From the NCBI GenBank assembly GCA_048594975.1, contig JBMDXQ010000052.1, positions 1 to 18,774 on the forward strand: 18,774 nucleotides of DNA, given 5' to 3'. The stretch comes from JBMDXB01 sp048594975 (GTDB lineage: Bacteria; Acidobacteriota; Vicinamibacteria; Vicinamibacterales; 2-12-FULL-66-21). Each line of letters opens with the position of its first letter. Within the stretch, counting starts at the first letter, position 1. A program made the position numbers and the translations under genes. This document shows, in pieces, positions 1 through 6,903 of this stretch. The notes under the pieces are model-generated. The model saw only the letters and a list, made by a program, of their open reading frames with translations, was not told the DNA's origin and made no database searches.

Positions 1-21
1 CGCAAGGAGGCTGATCGATAA
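1..21 (+). CDS. istB: Probable 3' end of istB (IS21-family helper ATPase), partial
   Basis: The first 21 bases read as six codons (RKEADR) and a TAA stop, directly upstream of the tandem terminal repeats of an IS21-like right end. In IS21-family elements the AAA+ transposition helper istB is the last gene and ends shortly before the right terminus. A basic, charged C-terminus is compatible with that. Six residues cannot establish homology, so the call rests on position alone; the rest of the gene lies outside the window. Confidence 0.4.
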   Translation, partial: RKEADR

Positions 22-49
22 CACTGACGTCCTCGCGTCGCTTCGCTCC

Positions 50-128
50 GATCACGATGCCGCGGAACCGGCGATCACGATGCTCTGGAACGCGTGATCA
101 CGATGGCGTGGACCAAGTGATCACGATG
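50..128 (+). repeat. Tandem transposase-binding repeats of IS right end
   Basis: The core GATCACGATG occurs at 50, 73, 95 and 118, with a spacing of 22-23 bp (about two helical turns). These are the inverted counterparts of the CATCGTGATCAC array at 18519-18646. In IS21-type elements such arrays are binding sites for the IstA transposase. Confidence 0.8.
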
Positions 129-141
129 CGTGGAATGCGCA

Positions 142-606
142 CTTGCCTCCGGTCTGTTCGTGCAGGGCCGCTATGCGTACTCCTTCGTGCAACAGACGGT
201 CGGTGTGCGTCCCAATCACAGCAACGCTGACATCGAGCTGGGCCACTTCATTACTCCGTCGGTGCGCGTTTTCGTTCTCGGCGCCACGCAGGTATCGCAC
301 GGCGGCATCGACTTGCTACCGCCCCCGCTGGCGGCTGCGGTACTGACCCCGGAACAGCGGAGCCACCACGACCAGATCGATCGCGTGAACTACCTGAAGG
401 TCGCCGTCGGAGCGTCCATCGACCTTACGGAGCAACTCGGTATCTTTGCGTCCTACGGTCGCCAGGTCGCGGGCCGGAACGGTCACGAGATGAGGAGGGC
501 GGTGTCAGTCGGGGTCTCTTGGAGTTTCGGCTCGAGGACCTCGCCAGACCTCGATGCTGCTGAGGCACGCCTGGTCCGGTGCGCATGCCAGAAAGCAGCC
601 TCGTAA
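142..606 (+). pseudogene. C-terminal fragment of an outer-membrane beta-barrel protein, 5' end removed by IS
   Basis: The frame is open from the IS tip (codon Leu at 142) to the stop at 604-606, about 154 residues. It shows alternating hydrophobic/polar strands typical of outer-membrane barrels: GRYAYSFV, ADIELGHFI, VRVFVLGA, YLKVAVGASID, LGIFASYGR and AVSVGVSWSF. The last strand ends in an aromatic residue, as barrels do, but is followed by an unusual tail of about 25 residues. No signal peptide or start belongs to it: the nearest in-frame start (GTG at 130) lies inside the IS. I read it as the 3' remnant of a porin or transport-type barrel gene broken by the IS. Family unknown; no downstream partner on this strand. 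Confidence 0.65.
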
Positions 607-649
607 GTCCCGCTGAGTAGCGCTACCGCTGCCATCACGGCGGGGGAGA

Positions 650-1330
650 TCACGCTTTTGATGCCGGAGGCGTGTCCTCACGCCCGGGAAGCGACGCAGT
701 CGAGCCTGCGCGACCGGCAATCCGGAACGTGAAGCGCGCGGACCCGACCCGCACGACGTCGCCATCGGCGATGACCACCGGACCCGTCACACGCTCGTCG
801 TGAAGCCACGTGCCGTTCTTGCTGTCGAGATCCTCCAGCAGACCATCCGAGTGGCGCAGCGTGAGCCGGGCGTGACGCCGAGACACGGTCGTTTCGTCGA
901 TCTCGGTGACTTCCTCGCCGCCTCGACCCAGCAGGTTCTCGCCCTGCCGAAGCGGTATCCGCCCCAATTCGCCGACCAGCCACGCACGCGCATTTTCGGG
1001 CGCCTCTGATCGCGGCGCATCTGCCTCGATGACATCAGCCGTGAACGCGTACCCTACGCCGTGGATCGTGCGAACCATAGCTCGCCGCCGGCCGTCGTCG
1101 CCGATTGCCTGCCTGATATCGGAAATCAAAGCCTGCAGACTTGCCTCGGAGACGTACGTGTCGGGCCACAGGCACGCATGGATCTGTTCTTTGGGCACTG
1201 CGTTCGGCCGATGTTCGAGCAGGAGGAGCAGGAGATCGAATGCCTTTCTCGGCAGGTGGACCATCTCCGCGCCGCGCCAGAGCTGACGGGCGTGCGGGTC
1301 CACACGAACATCACCGAACCGAATGATCAT
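650..1330 (-). CDS. Winged-helix DNA-binding protein with C-terminal FHA domain
   Basis: A 226-residue cytoplasmic regulator. Residues about 1-98 form an OmpR/PhoB-type winged helix: the leading strands MIIRFGDVRVD, the helix PRKAFDLLLLLLEH, a recognition region around SLQALISDIRQAIGDD, and the wing IHGVGYAF. Residues about 115-205 form a forkhead-associated domain with the expected phosphothreonine-binding residues: Gly135-Arg136, Ser150, His153 and Asn172-Gly173. There is no receiver domain, so input is probably through binding a phosphothreonine peptide. I chose Met at 1330 because the fold starts there; 52 further upstream codons are open but look non-coding and Arg-rich. The Shine-Dalgarno is weak (AGGCGGG just upstream). 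The gene lies 208 bp downstream of the HAF-repeat gene on the same strand. A Ser/Thr kinase partner is inference. Confidence 0.85.
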   Translation of the reverse strand: MIIRFGDVRVDPHARQLWRGAEMVHLPRKAFDLLLLLLEHRPNAVPKEQIHACLWPDTYVSEASLQALISDIRQAIGDDGRRRAMVRTIHGVGYAFTADVIEADAPRSEAPENARAWLVGELGRIPLRQGENLLGRGGEEVTEIDETTVSRRHARLTLRHSDGLLEDLDSKNGTWLHDERVTGPVVIADGDVVRVGSARFTFRIAGRAGSTASLPGREDTPPASKA

Positions 1331-1538
1331 CCCGCCTGAGCGAATCCGCCAGCACCACGCATCGGCGTATTCAACCGAAGTGTACCGTCGCCGCACCGGT
1401 TCGACAAGCAGGCGGGCATCTGCAGAGAAGCGGCAAAGCGGCTGGACGCACTCGAACGGTGATCCAGCCGCTGCGCGTGAATCCAACAGCCCGATCCATC
1501 ACGAAAGCGTGACCCGCCGCATGGCCTTGCGCTGCCCG

Positions 1539-2459
1539 TCATCGTCCGCGGCTCAGCAGGGAGCCGTGAAACCCGGCGCCGTCCGCGTAGCCGCCAACGA
1601 TGTCCCCGCGTTCGTTGATGCCGAAAGCGATGGAGCGAATCGCGCCGGGAACATCAATCGTCGTCAAGCGATCTCCGCTCAGCAGGAAGCCATGAGAATC
1701 GAGGCTCTCTCCCGTGCAAGGCGCGATATCGCAGTAGGTGGCCACGACTTCTCGCCGAGAATTGATTCCGCCATTGTCAACACTGATCTCGACGACGGCG
1801 GGCACGTCAATCGTAGTGAACCCGCCCTTCTGTCCATCCAGCAGAAACGCGTGTCCCTTGCCGTTGGCATCCGTGTACCCCCCGACGATGTCACCGCGAG
1901 CGTTGATCTTCCACGCATTGGTTCCCCTTGCGCCCGGGACGTCGATCGTTGCGAACTCGCCGTCGCTCAACAGAAAACCGTGCACGTTCGGACCGTGAGG
2001 CTGGCATGGTGTCGTGAAACAGAATCGGCCGACAATGTCACCCCATTCGCTGATCCCAAGCGGGTTGGTGAACACGGAGCCCGGTGGATCGATTGTCGTG
2101 AACCGTCCCTCGCGGAGCAGGAAACCATGTCTGGCGCTCGGCGGATCCGTGGGAAGCCGATACGTGCCCACGATCTCGCGACGGGCGTTGATCCCGGCTG
2201 CACGGGTGAACACGGCGCCGGGAAAATCAATCCAGTGCAACTGCCCGTTCCTGTCCAGCAGGAACCCGCGGGTGAGTCCCGCTGCGAGGTACGATCCGAC
2301 AACCTCCCCCGCAGCGTTGACATCGAGGGCAACAGTGGATGTCGCCCCAGGAATATCAATGGTGGTGAAGAGCTGGGTCTCCTGCGCGAGCGCCCCTCTA
2401 CTGACGGCTGAGAGCACGAGAGCGAACGCGAACACACTAGGCACGAGATGTTGCCGCAT
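1539..2459 (-). CDS. Secreted HAF-repeat (predicted beta-propeller) protein
   Basis: A 306-residue protein. It has a clear signal peptide: basic MRQH, a hydrophobic core to about residue 22, and a likely cleavage at ALA|Q. The mature part consists of about six repeats of 40-50 residues, each carrying FTTIDVPGA, a GIN-RGDIVG-Y segment and HGFLL. This is the HAF extracellular repeat, common in Acidobacteriota and predicted to form a propeller. It is probably exported to the periplasm or surface; no enzyme motif is visible and its substrate is unknown. The start is fixed by a good Shine-Dalgarno (AAGGAG, about 7 nt before the ATG). Cysteines in the third and fifth repeats (RFCFTTPC, TYCDIAPC) may form disulfides. 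It probably has its own promoter in 2460-2600, but I see no convincing boxes. Confidence 0.88.
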   Translation of the reverse strand: MRQHLVPSVFAFALVLSAVSRGALAQETQLFTTIDIPGATSTVALDVNAAGEVVGSYLAAGLTRGFLLDRNGQLHWIDFPGAVFTRAAGINARREIVGTYRLPTDPPSARHGFLLREGRFTTIDPPGSVFTNPLGISEWGDIVGRFCFTTPCQPHGPNVHGFLLSDGEFATIDVPGARGTNAWKINARGDIVGGYTDANGKGHAFLLDGQKGGFTTIDVPAVVEISVDNGGINSRREVVATYCDIAPCTGESLDSHGFLLSGDRLTTIDVPGAIRSIAFGINERGDIVGGYADGAGFHGSLLSRGR

Positions 2460-2781
2460 TTTTCTTCTCCTTCGGAATGCAGCTCTGTGGCATGAAGCGT
2501 AGAGACGATTCGTCCGCAGCCCGATCGGTTCAGCCGACGCGTGACCGAACGAAGCTCATAACCGTGCATGCCGCAACTGCGCGTGCGACGGTACCAGCTG
2601 GCACGGCCGGGAATCCTTGGGAATGTCTGATTGATTCCTGATTCGCGGCGAAGCGTTCTCGGCCTTCGCGTCCGTCAAAGCGCGCCGCTGGGTCTCCGTC
2701 GGTCACCTCGCTGCTCCCGCACGGCGACTTCTTTCCTGAAGCGAGGGCGGAGGCTGCGCGCGGCCTTCAGCGAGACACTCG
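2460..2781. other. Intergenic region, no supported gene
   Basis: About 320 bp between the start of the HAF gene (minus) and the RpoZ-like ORF (plus). Apart from the HAF gene's Shine-Dalgarno, nothing convincing is visible. Open frames here are Arg/Ser/Pro-rich, as expected of non-coding GC-rich DNA. It must hold the HAF promoter, but no clear -35/-10 pair stands out. Confidence 0.5.
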
Positions 2782-2991
2782 TTGGCGGGGGGCGGGTTGC
2801 GTCCGAACGGAATGAGCGCCTTCGAATTCGCGGTGCTTTCCGGTCTCCGCGCCACGCAATTGCACCGAGGGTGCACCCCGCGTGTCCCGCCGTCGGAGAA
2901 AGTCGCAGTGACCGCGCAGCACGAAGTGGCCGAGCGAAAGATCGTCAAATCCTCAGAGACGGCCGGACAGCGCGCAGAATCCGTCGACTGA
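2782..2991 (+). CDS. RpoZ-like (RNA polymerase omega subunit-like) short protein
   Basis: A 69-residue ORF whose core (NGMSAFEFAVLSGLRATQL, then HRGCTPRV and VAVTAQHEVAERKI) resembles the omega subunit pattern: an F-E-F-V-core followed by LRA-QL--G--PRV and an A--E---GKI helix. Omega binds and stabilises the beta' subunit. The start is uncertain: TTG at 2782 gives a normal-length N-terminus but no good Shine-Dalgarno, and ATG at 2812 would leave only a few residues before the conserved core. The usual neighbours (gmk, coaBC) are absent and it sits 11 bp before a ruined radical SAM gene, so it may be a divergent paralogue or a relic. The assignment is from pattern recognition only. Confidence 0.5.
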   Translation: MAGGGLRPNGMSAFEFAVLSGLRATQLHRGCTPRVPPSEKVAVTAQHEVAERKIVKSSETAGQRAESVD

Positions 2992-3002
2992 CAAGGAGCT
3001 CG

Positions 3003-4524
3003 ATGGCACGCATCCATCTGGTCAACCCGAACACCCAGTCGTTCGGTATTGCGTCATTGCGCCGCGCTGGCTGTACGCGTTGGCGGCCGCGACCGGCGGT
3101 CGCTGGGGCGATCCGCAGATCGTCGACGAAACCCTGGATCGGTCGATCTCGACAGGATCGGCCCTGGAGATGTGGTCGGGATCGGCATCCACACCGGAAA
3201 TGCGCGTCGCGGTCATGAAATCGGGCGCGAAACGCGGCGCGGGGGTGGTGTTCGGTGGCATTCATGCGACCTTGTTTCCGGATAAGGCCGTTACACACGG
3301 AGCGGCACATGCGGTCGTTCGCGGCGACGGCGATGTCATCTGGCCACAGGTGATCGATGACTGTTTCGCGGGGCGGCCCCGCGGTCTTTACGAGGGCGGC
3401 CGGATCGGGGGCGATCAGTTCGTCGCGGCGCGATGGGAGCTGCTGCCGCGCGGCCGCTATATGTGGGCGTCGGTCCAGACCGTTCGCGGCTGACCGAAGC
3501 ACTGTTCGTTCTGCTCGGTGGAGAACCGACGGCCAGGAGCCGCGCCAGCGTCGTGTCGATCCTGTAATCCGCGAGATTGTCGAATTGCGTCGGCTCGGCT
3601 TCCGCTTCATCGCGCTCGCCGACGACAATTTCTACCCGGTGACGTTGAGCGATCTCGTGCAGGCGAAACGACGGGCAAACGGTACCCGGTTGCAGGAGCT
3701 CGAGGCGCTCCGCGCGGAACGATTCGCATTGATGGCGCGGCTTGCCCAGCTACCGGACGATCTCGTCTTCTATACCCAGATCACGATGGAGGCGGCAGAG
3801 GATCCAGCATTCTCGACGCGATGCGCCGGGCGAAGGTTCCCGGCGCGCTCGTCGGCGTCGAGTCCGTCACCCACGATGGCCTCAAGGATGTCTACAAGGG
3901 TTTCAATCTCGCGGGTGAGGAGCTGGTGTACCGTCTGCGGGCGTTCCGCGGCCACGGGATCCATGTCCTGGGTTCGTTCATCTTCGGATTGCCGAGCGAT
4001 ACCAAAGACAGTTTCGCGCGACCGTGGCCCTCGCGGAACGCGCCGACCTCACGTTTGCGCAATTCGTCTTGCTGACGCCCTTTCCGGGCACAGTCGACTT
4101 CGAGAAATGGGCGGCCGCAGTGCGTCAGCGCGGGACCATGGTCGAAGGCGTACCGCTGACACAGCATTGGCTCATTCCCGAACGCCAGCGACCGCGTCTG
4201 TACACGGCGCACCCGACGATGTCGCTCGAAGAGATCCGGCTCGGCACGCAGCGCGCGTGGGACCGCTTGTACAGCTGGCGTCACGTGTGGGCGCGCTCGC
4301 GAGTCGTCGAGTCCGTGCGGGCGCGAATCGCCTTCGTGCTGATCTCGAAGCTCTATCGACAAATGTACGCGAATGCGGGAATCGCCACCGATAGCGCTCT
4401 GGTGCAGCGATCGGCGCGATGGGCGCGATGGATCGGCTACGCGTGTCGACGACTGTATCCCGGGAAACCGATGCCGGACCTCACGATTCCCGGAGAGCAG
4501 CTCGACCAGGCAACATTCAACTGA
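3003..4524 (+). pseudogene. Radical SAM / B12-binding-type protein, multiply frameshifted
   Basis: Joining three frames gives a near full-length (about 505-residue) BchE/HpnJ-like radical SAM protein. It begins at ATG 3003 (Shine-Dalgarno AAGGAG at 2993) with MARIHLVNPNTQSFGIA and has a Rossmann-like N-terminal half (GDVVGIGIHTGN, VVFGGIHATLFPD, VVRGDGDVIWP) resembling a B12-binding domain. The radical SAM core follows: x-PKHCSFC, FIALADDNFYP, GALVGVES, HVLGSFIFGLPSDTKDSF and LLTPFPGT, then a basic C-terminal region to the stop at 4524. Frame changes fall near 3053, 3140, 3240, 3518, 3812 and 4014, several explained by one missing base. The codon for the first cysteine of CxxxCxxC is TGA (3491-3493), while Cys codons at 3503 and 3512 remain. 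The gene is almost surely inactive; the former substrate is not inferable. Confidence 0.85.
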
Positions 4525-4544
4525 CGTTCGACAGCGAGGCGACA

Positions 4545-4702
4545 ATGGCGGCGATGAACGGCACGATCAAGCGGTTGACGGACAAGGGATTCGGTTTCAT
4601 TGCGGCGAATGACGGCAGCGAGTATTTGTTTCACCAATCGGCCTGCAGTGGCACGCGGTTCGATCAATTGCGCGAAGGCTAGAGAGTCACCTTCGAGCGC
4701 GG
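4545..4702 (+). pseudogene. Cold-shock domain protein, interrupted by UAG and 3'-truncated
   Basis: Starts at ATG 4545 or 4554 (GAGG 5 nt upstream of the former), 20 bp after the radical SAM relic. MNGTIKRLTDKGFGFIAA is the N-terminal strand pair with RNP1 (KGFGFI), and YLFHQSACSG is the RNP2 region. The frame stops at TAG 4680-4682 after LREG, where family members continue with Gln/Glu-x-V-x-F-E. The next codons do read RVTFERG to about 4702, then similarity ends and the sequence runs into an oppositely oriented sigma fragment. The expected product is a nucleic-acid-binding OB-fold of about 65-70 residues; only about 45 residues can be translated. Confidence 0.75.
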
Positions 4703-4719
4703 TGCCTTCTCTCAAGTGA

Positions 4720-4994
4720 GCCGCGCTCGGCGGTCTTGCGTCGGCCTGCGCGGGATAGTTCTCTTCGAGCAAGCGAGCGAAGAAAGCCTGCGTGAGGTCC
4801 TGCGCTTCGGCCGCGGCGTACCCCTCGCGCCGGAGAAACGCGCAGATGGGGTACCAGTAAGCCTGTGCCAGCGTTTCGAGGGCGGCATCACCCTCTGGCG
4901 ACCGCTCGCGACCGGCAGCGAGAACGACGCTCCAGGGCGTCGTCGGAAACGCCGTCCGGTTGGCAGAACCCGGCCCCGTCTGCGGCGTGGTCAT
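4720..4994 (-). pseudogene. ECF-type sigma factor, N-terminal fragment
   Basis: Begins at ATG 4994 with a strong Shine-Dalgarno (GGGAGG, about 4 nt upstream). The about 90 residues read FPTTPWSVVLAAGRER, then ALETLAQAYWYPICAFLRR and EAQDLTQAFFARLLEENY. This is the N-terminus and region 2 of the ECF-like sigma family common in Acidobacteria and Planctomycetes, whose members start with T-F-TT-WS-V. After about QADA the frame runs into the antisense of the cold-shock relic. Region 2 is incomplete and region 4 is absent, so it cannot be a working sigma factor. The junction with the cold-shock relic lies at about 4703-4720. Confidence 0.75.
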
Positions 4995-5050
4995 GTTCCT
5001 CCCTGGACTGCAAGCAGCCTTTCTTGCGGCAGGGGCGCAGGACCGGAGCA

Positions 5051-5228
5051 CTACGCGACGGCGCTCAGCGAGGAGCGATGGCGCGGCGTCAGCGTGAGGC
5101 TGACGAGCCTGGCTGCGCTGTGCCACGTCGCCCAACCCGGAACCAATGTCGAGCACCCGTTGGCCGGGCCGATGCCGGGTTCGGTGGCGGACATTTCCTC
5201 CATGGTGCGAACGAGGGGCGTCGTCATG
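5051..5228 (-). pseudogene. Possible SAM-dependent methyltransferase fragment
   Basis: In one frame a segment reads MTTPLVRTMEEMSATEPGIG. One base out of frame it continues as RVLDIGSGLGDVAQ, which looks like motif I (VLDIGSG-GD-A) of class I methyltransferases, and a further shift gives ARLVSLTLTP, resembling the A-LVG segment that follows motif I. Two frame changes in 180 bp, no downstream motifs and no Shine-Dalgarno mean this is at best a relic. It lies just upstream of the sigma fragment on the same strand. Short matches like this can arise by chance in GC-rich DNA. Confidence 0.35.
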
Positions 5229-5307
5229 TCATGCGCAGGCGCTGCGCTGGGCGAAGCGCGTGTCCAGCGTCGCGTGGGTCTCGCGTGCGTTCGATTGGCT
5301 GTCAACT

Positions 5308-5336
5308 TTGCTGTCAAGATCGTGCCGGCGTATAGT
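5308..5336 (+). promoter_or_regulatory. Candidate sigma-70-type promoter of the KaiC-like operon
   Basis: TTGCTG (5308-5313), 17 nt, then TATAGT (5331-5336), 58 nt before the GTG start. The -10 box is one mismatch from consensus; the -35 matches in TTG only. Two direct copies of GCTGTCAA (5298 and 5310, 12 nt apart) overlap the -35 region and could be an operator. Sequence inspection only. Confidence 0.33.
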
Positions 5337-5394
5337 GAAACGTTGGGCCTTGACGCGCGGAAAGCACGGTAATTTTGAACCCAAGGAGAAGAAC

Positions 5395-6903
5395 GTGACG
5401 CCGGCTACCATCGTGAACGCGCCGCGGTCCGTCGCATCAACGGGCGTTGCCGGCCTTGACGACATCTTGGCCGGCGGCCTCACGCGGCGACGCCTCTATC
5501 TCATCGAGGGCGTGCCCGGTTCAGGAAAGACGACGTTGGCCCTCCAGTATCTCCTGGAGGGGGCGAACAACGGCGAGTCCGTCCTGTACGTCACGCTGTC
5601 AGAGACCGAGGAGGAACTCCGTGCGGTTGCCGAATCGCACGGCTGGCAGCTCGATGAGATTCACATTCGGGAACTGACCCCTCCCGAGGCCGCCCTCGAC
5701 CCGGACGAGCAGAACACGATGTTTCATCCGTCCGAGATCGAGCTGGCCGCCACCATGAAGCCGATTCTGGAGGATGTGGAGCGACTCAAGCCGACCCGGG
5801 TGGTCTTCGACTCATTGTCGGAACTGCGCCTTGTGGCCGGGAGCGCCCTCCGGTACCGGCGACAGATCCTCGCCTTGAAACAGTTCTTCGCGACGCGTGA
5901 GTGCACCGTCGTGCTCCTCGACGACATGACGGCGAGCTCGCGAGATCTGCAGATGCAGAGCCTCGCCCACGCCGTCCTTCTGCTGGAACAGCTGAATCCC
6001 GAGTACGGGGCGGAGCGGCGGCGCATGCGGGTGGCCAAGTACCGCGGCGTGAAATTCCGCGGCGGGTATCACGACTTCGTGATCAATCGTGGCGGGATCC
6101 AGGTATTTCCCCGGCTGGTCGCTGCCGAACACCGGCAGCTCACGACCCGCGCGACCCTCAGCACCGATGTCCCGGCGCTCGATGCGCTATTAGGCGGGGG
6201 CATCGAAGAAGGGACGAGCACACTGATCATCGGCGCTGCTGGAACGGGCAAGTCGACCATCGGGGTCCAGTTGGCGTTGGCGGCAGCACACCGAGGCCGA
6301 CAGGCGGCGCTGTTCCTATTCGATGAGAGTCCCGATACGTTGCGGACGCGCTGCCAGCACTTGAACATGGACCTGACCACGTACCTGGATACAGGACAAA
6401 TTTCGATCCAACAGATCGACCCGGCCGAGCTCACCCCGGGCGAGTTCACACACGCCATACGGACGGCTGTCGAAGAACGGGACGCGAAGATCATCGTAAT
6501 CGACAGCTTGAACGGGTATCTGAACGCGATGCCGGAGGAACGGCACTTGAGCGTTCAGCTGCACGAGCTCCTGGTGTACTTGGGCCAGAAGGGCGCCGCC
6601 ACCATCCTCATCGGAGCGCAGCCGGGTGTTATCGGCAGCCAGGTGAACACCCCCGTGGATGCGAGCTATCTGGCTGACGCGGTGATTCTCCTCCGCTACT
6701 TCGAAGACCGAGGAGCGGTTCGACAAGCCATTTCGGTGTTGAAGAAGCGCAGCGGCAAGCACGAACGCACGCTTCGAGAGTTCAGCCTCGAGCAAGGCCG
6801 CATTACCGTTGGACGCATCCTCCATGAGTTCCGAGGGGTGCTGACTGGCGTACCGATGTACGAAGCCGCCGAGACGCCTGCGCGTGGCAAAGAGGGCGTG
6901 TGA
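5395..6903 (+). CDS. KaiC-like double RecA-domain ATPase
   Basis: A 502-residue protein, close to the usual size of two-domain KaiC-family proteins. GTG at 5395 is chosen because AAGGAG lies 6 nt upstream and homology begins there (STGVAGLDDILAGGL); an 83-codon open extension upstream is not coding. Domain 1 (about 15-250) has Walker A GVPGSGKT at 39-46, Walker B Asp139 and an acidic pair position Ser69-Glu70. Domain 2 (about 258-490) has Walker A at 280-287, Walker B Asp370 and the pair Asp310-Glu311. At the position of the cyanobacterial KaiC phosphosites (Ser431-Thr432) I align Ser424-Tyr425, so classical dual phosphorylation is unlikely. No kaiA or kaiB is visible. It overlaps the histidine kinase gene by 4 nt, suggesting an ATP-driven signalling partnership of unknown input. 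Confidence 0.88.
   Translation: MTPATIVNAPRSVASTGVAGLDDILAGGLTRRRLYLIEGVPGSGKTTLALQYLLEGANNGESVLYVTLSETEEELRAVAESHGWQLDEIHIRELTPPEAALDPDEQNTMFHPSEIELAATMKPILEDVERLKPTRVVFDSLSELRLVAGSALRYRRQILALKQFFATRECTVVLLDDMTASSRDLQMQSLAHAVLLLEQLNPEYGAERRRMRVAKYRGVKFRGGYHDFVINRGGIQVFPRLVAAEHRQLTTRATLSTDVPALDALLGGGIEEGTSTLIIGAAGTGKSTIGVQLALAAAHRGRQAALFLFDESPDTLRTRCQHLNMDLTTYLDTGQISIQQIDPAELTPGEFTHAIRTAVEERDAKIIVIDSLNGYLNAMPEERHLSVQLHELLVYLGQKGAATILIGAQPGVIGSQVNTPVDASYLADAVILLRYFEDRGAVRQAISVLKKRSGKHERTLREFSLEQGRITVGRILHEFRGVLTGVPMYEAAETPARGKEGV

Larger units (their letters stand above)
1..141 (+). mobile_element. Right end of an IS21-family insertion sequence
   Basis: Four copies of GATCACGATG lie about 23 bp apart, and the segment stops at TGCGCA (136-141), giving a CA-3' terminus. 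The reverse complement of this end (TGCGC, three variable bases, CCACG, then CATCGTGATCAC) matches the left end of the IS that begins at 18508, allowing one single-base gap. Multiple internal terminal repeats and TG...CA tips are characteristic of IS21 elements. Coding sequence of an unrelated beta-barrel protein begins immediately after 141. The target duplication cannot be tested because the other end of this copy is outside the window. Confidence 0.78.

Noticed and set aside
1..141. CRISPR array from the regularly spaced repeats (also 18519-18646)
   Set aside because: The period of about 23 bp leaves only about 11-13 bp between cores, the interspersed sequences are similar to each other, and the arrays sit at IS termini beside istA; they are transposase-binding repeats.
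1323..2411. Long plus-strand open frame of 362 codons
   Set aside because: It lies antisense to the HAF-repeat gene and is Arg/Ala/Ser-rich; the repeated character mirrors the HAF repeats on the other strand. The minus-strand reading has a signal peptide, Shine-Dalgarno and family motifs.
3491..3514. Selenocysteine-coding UGA as an established call
   Set aside because: The gene has several independent frameshifts and no SECIS element could be demonstrated by eye, so I list it only as a point to check.
5146..5394. N-terminal 83-codon extension of the KaiC-like protein
   Set aside because: The extension is Arg/Trp/Ser-rich without homology, and a strong Shine-Dalgarno sits 6 nt before GTG 5395, where the family similarity starts.
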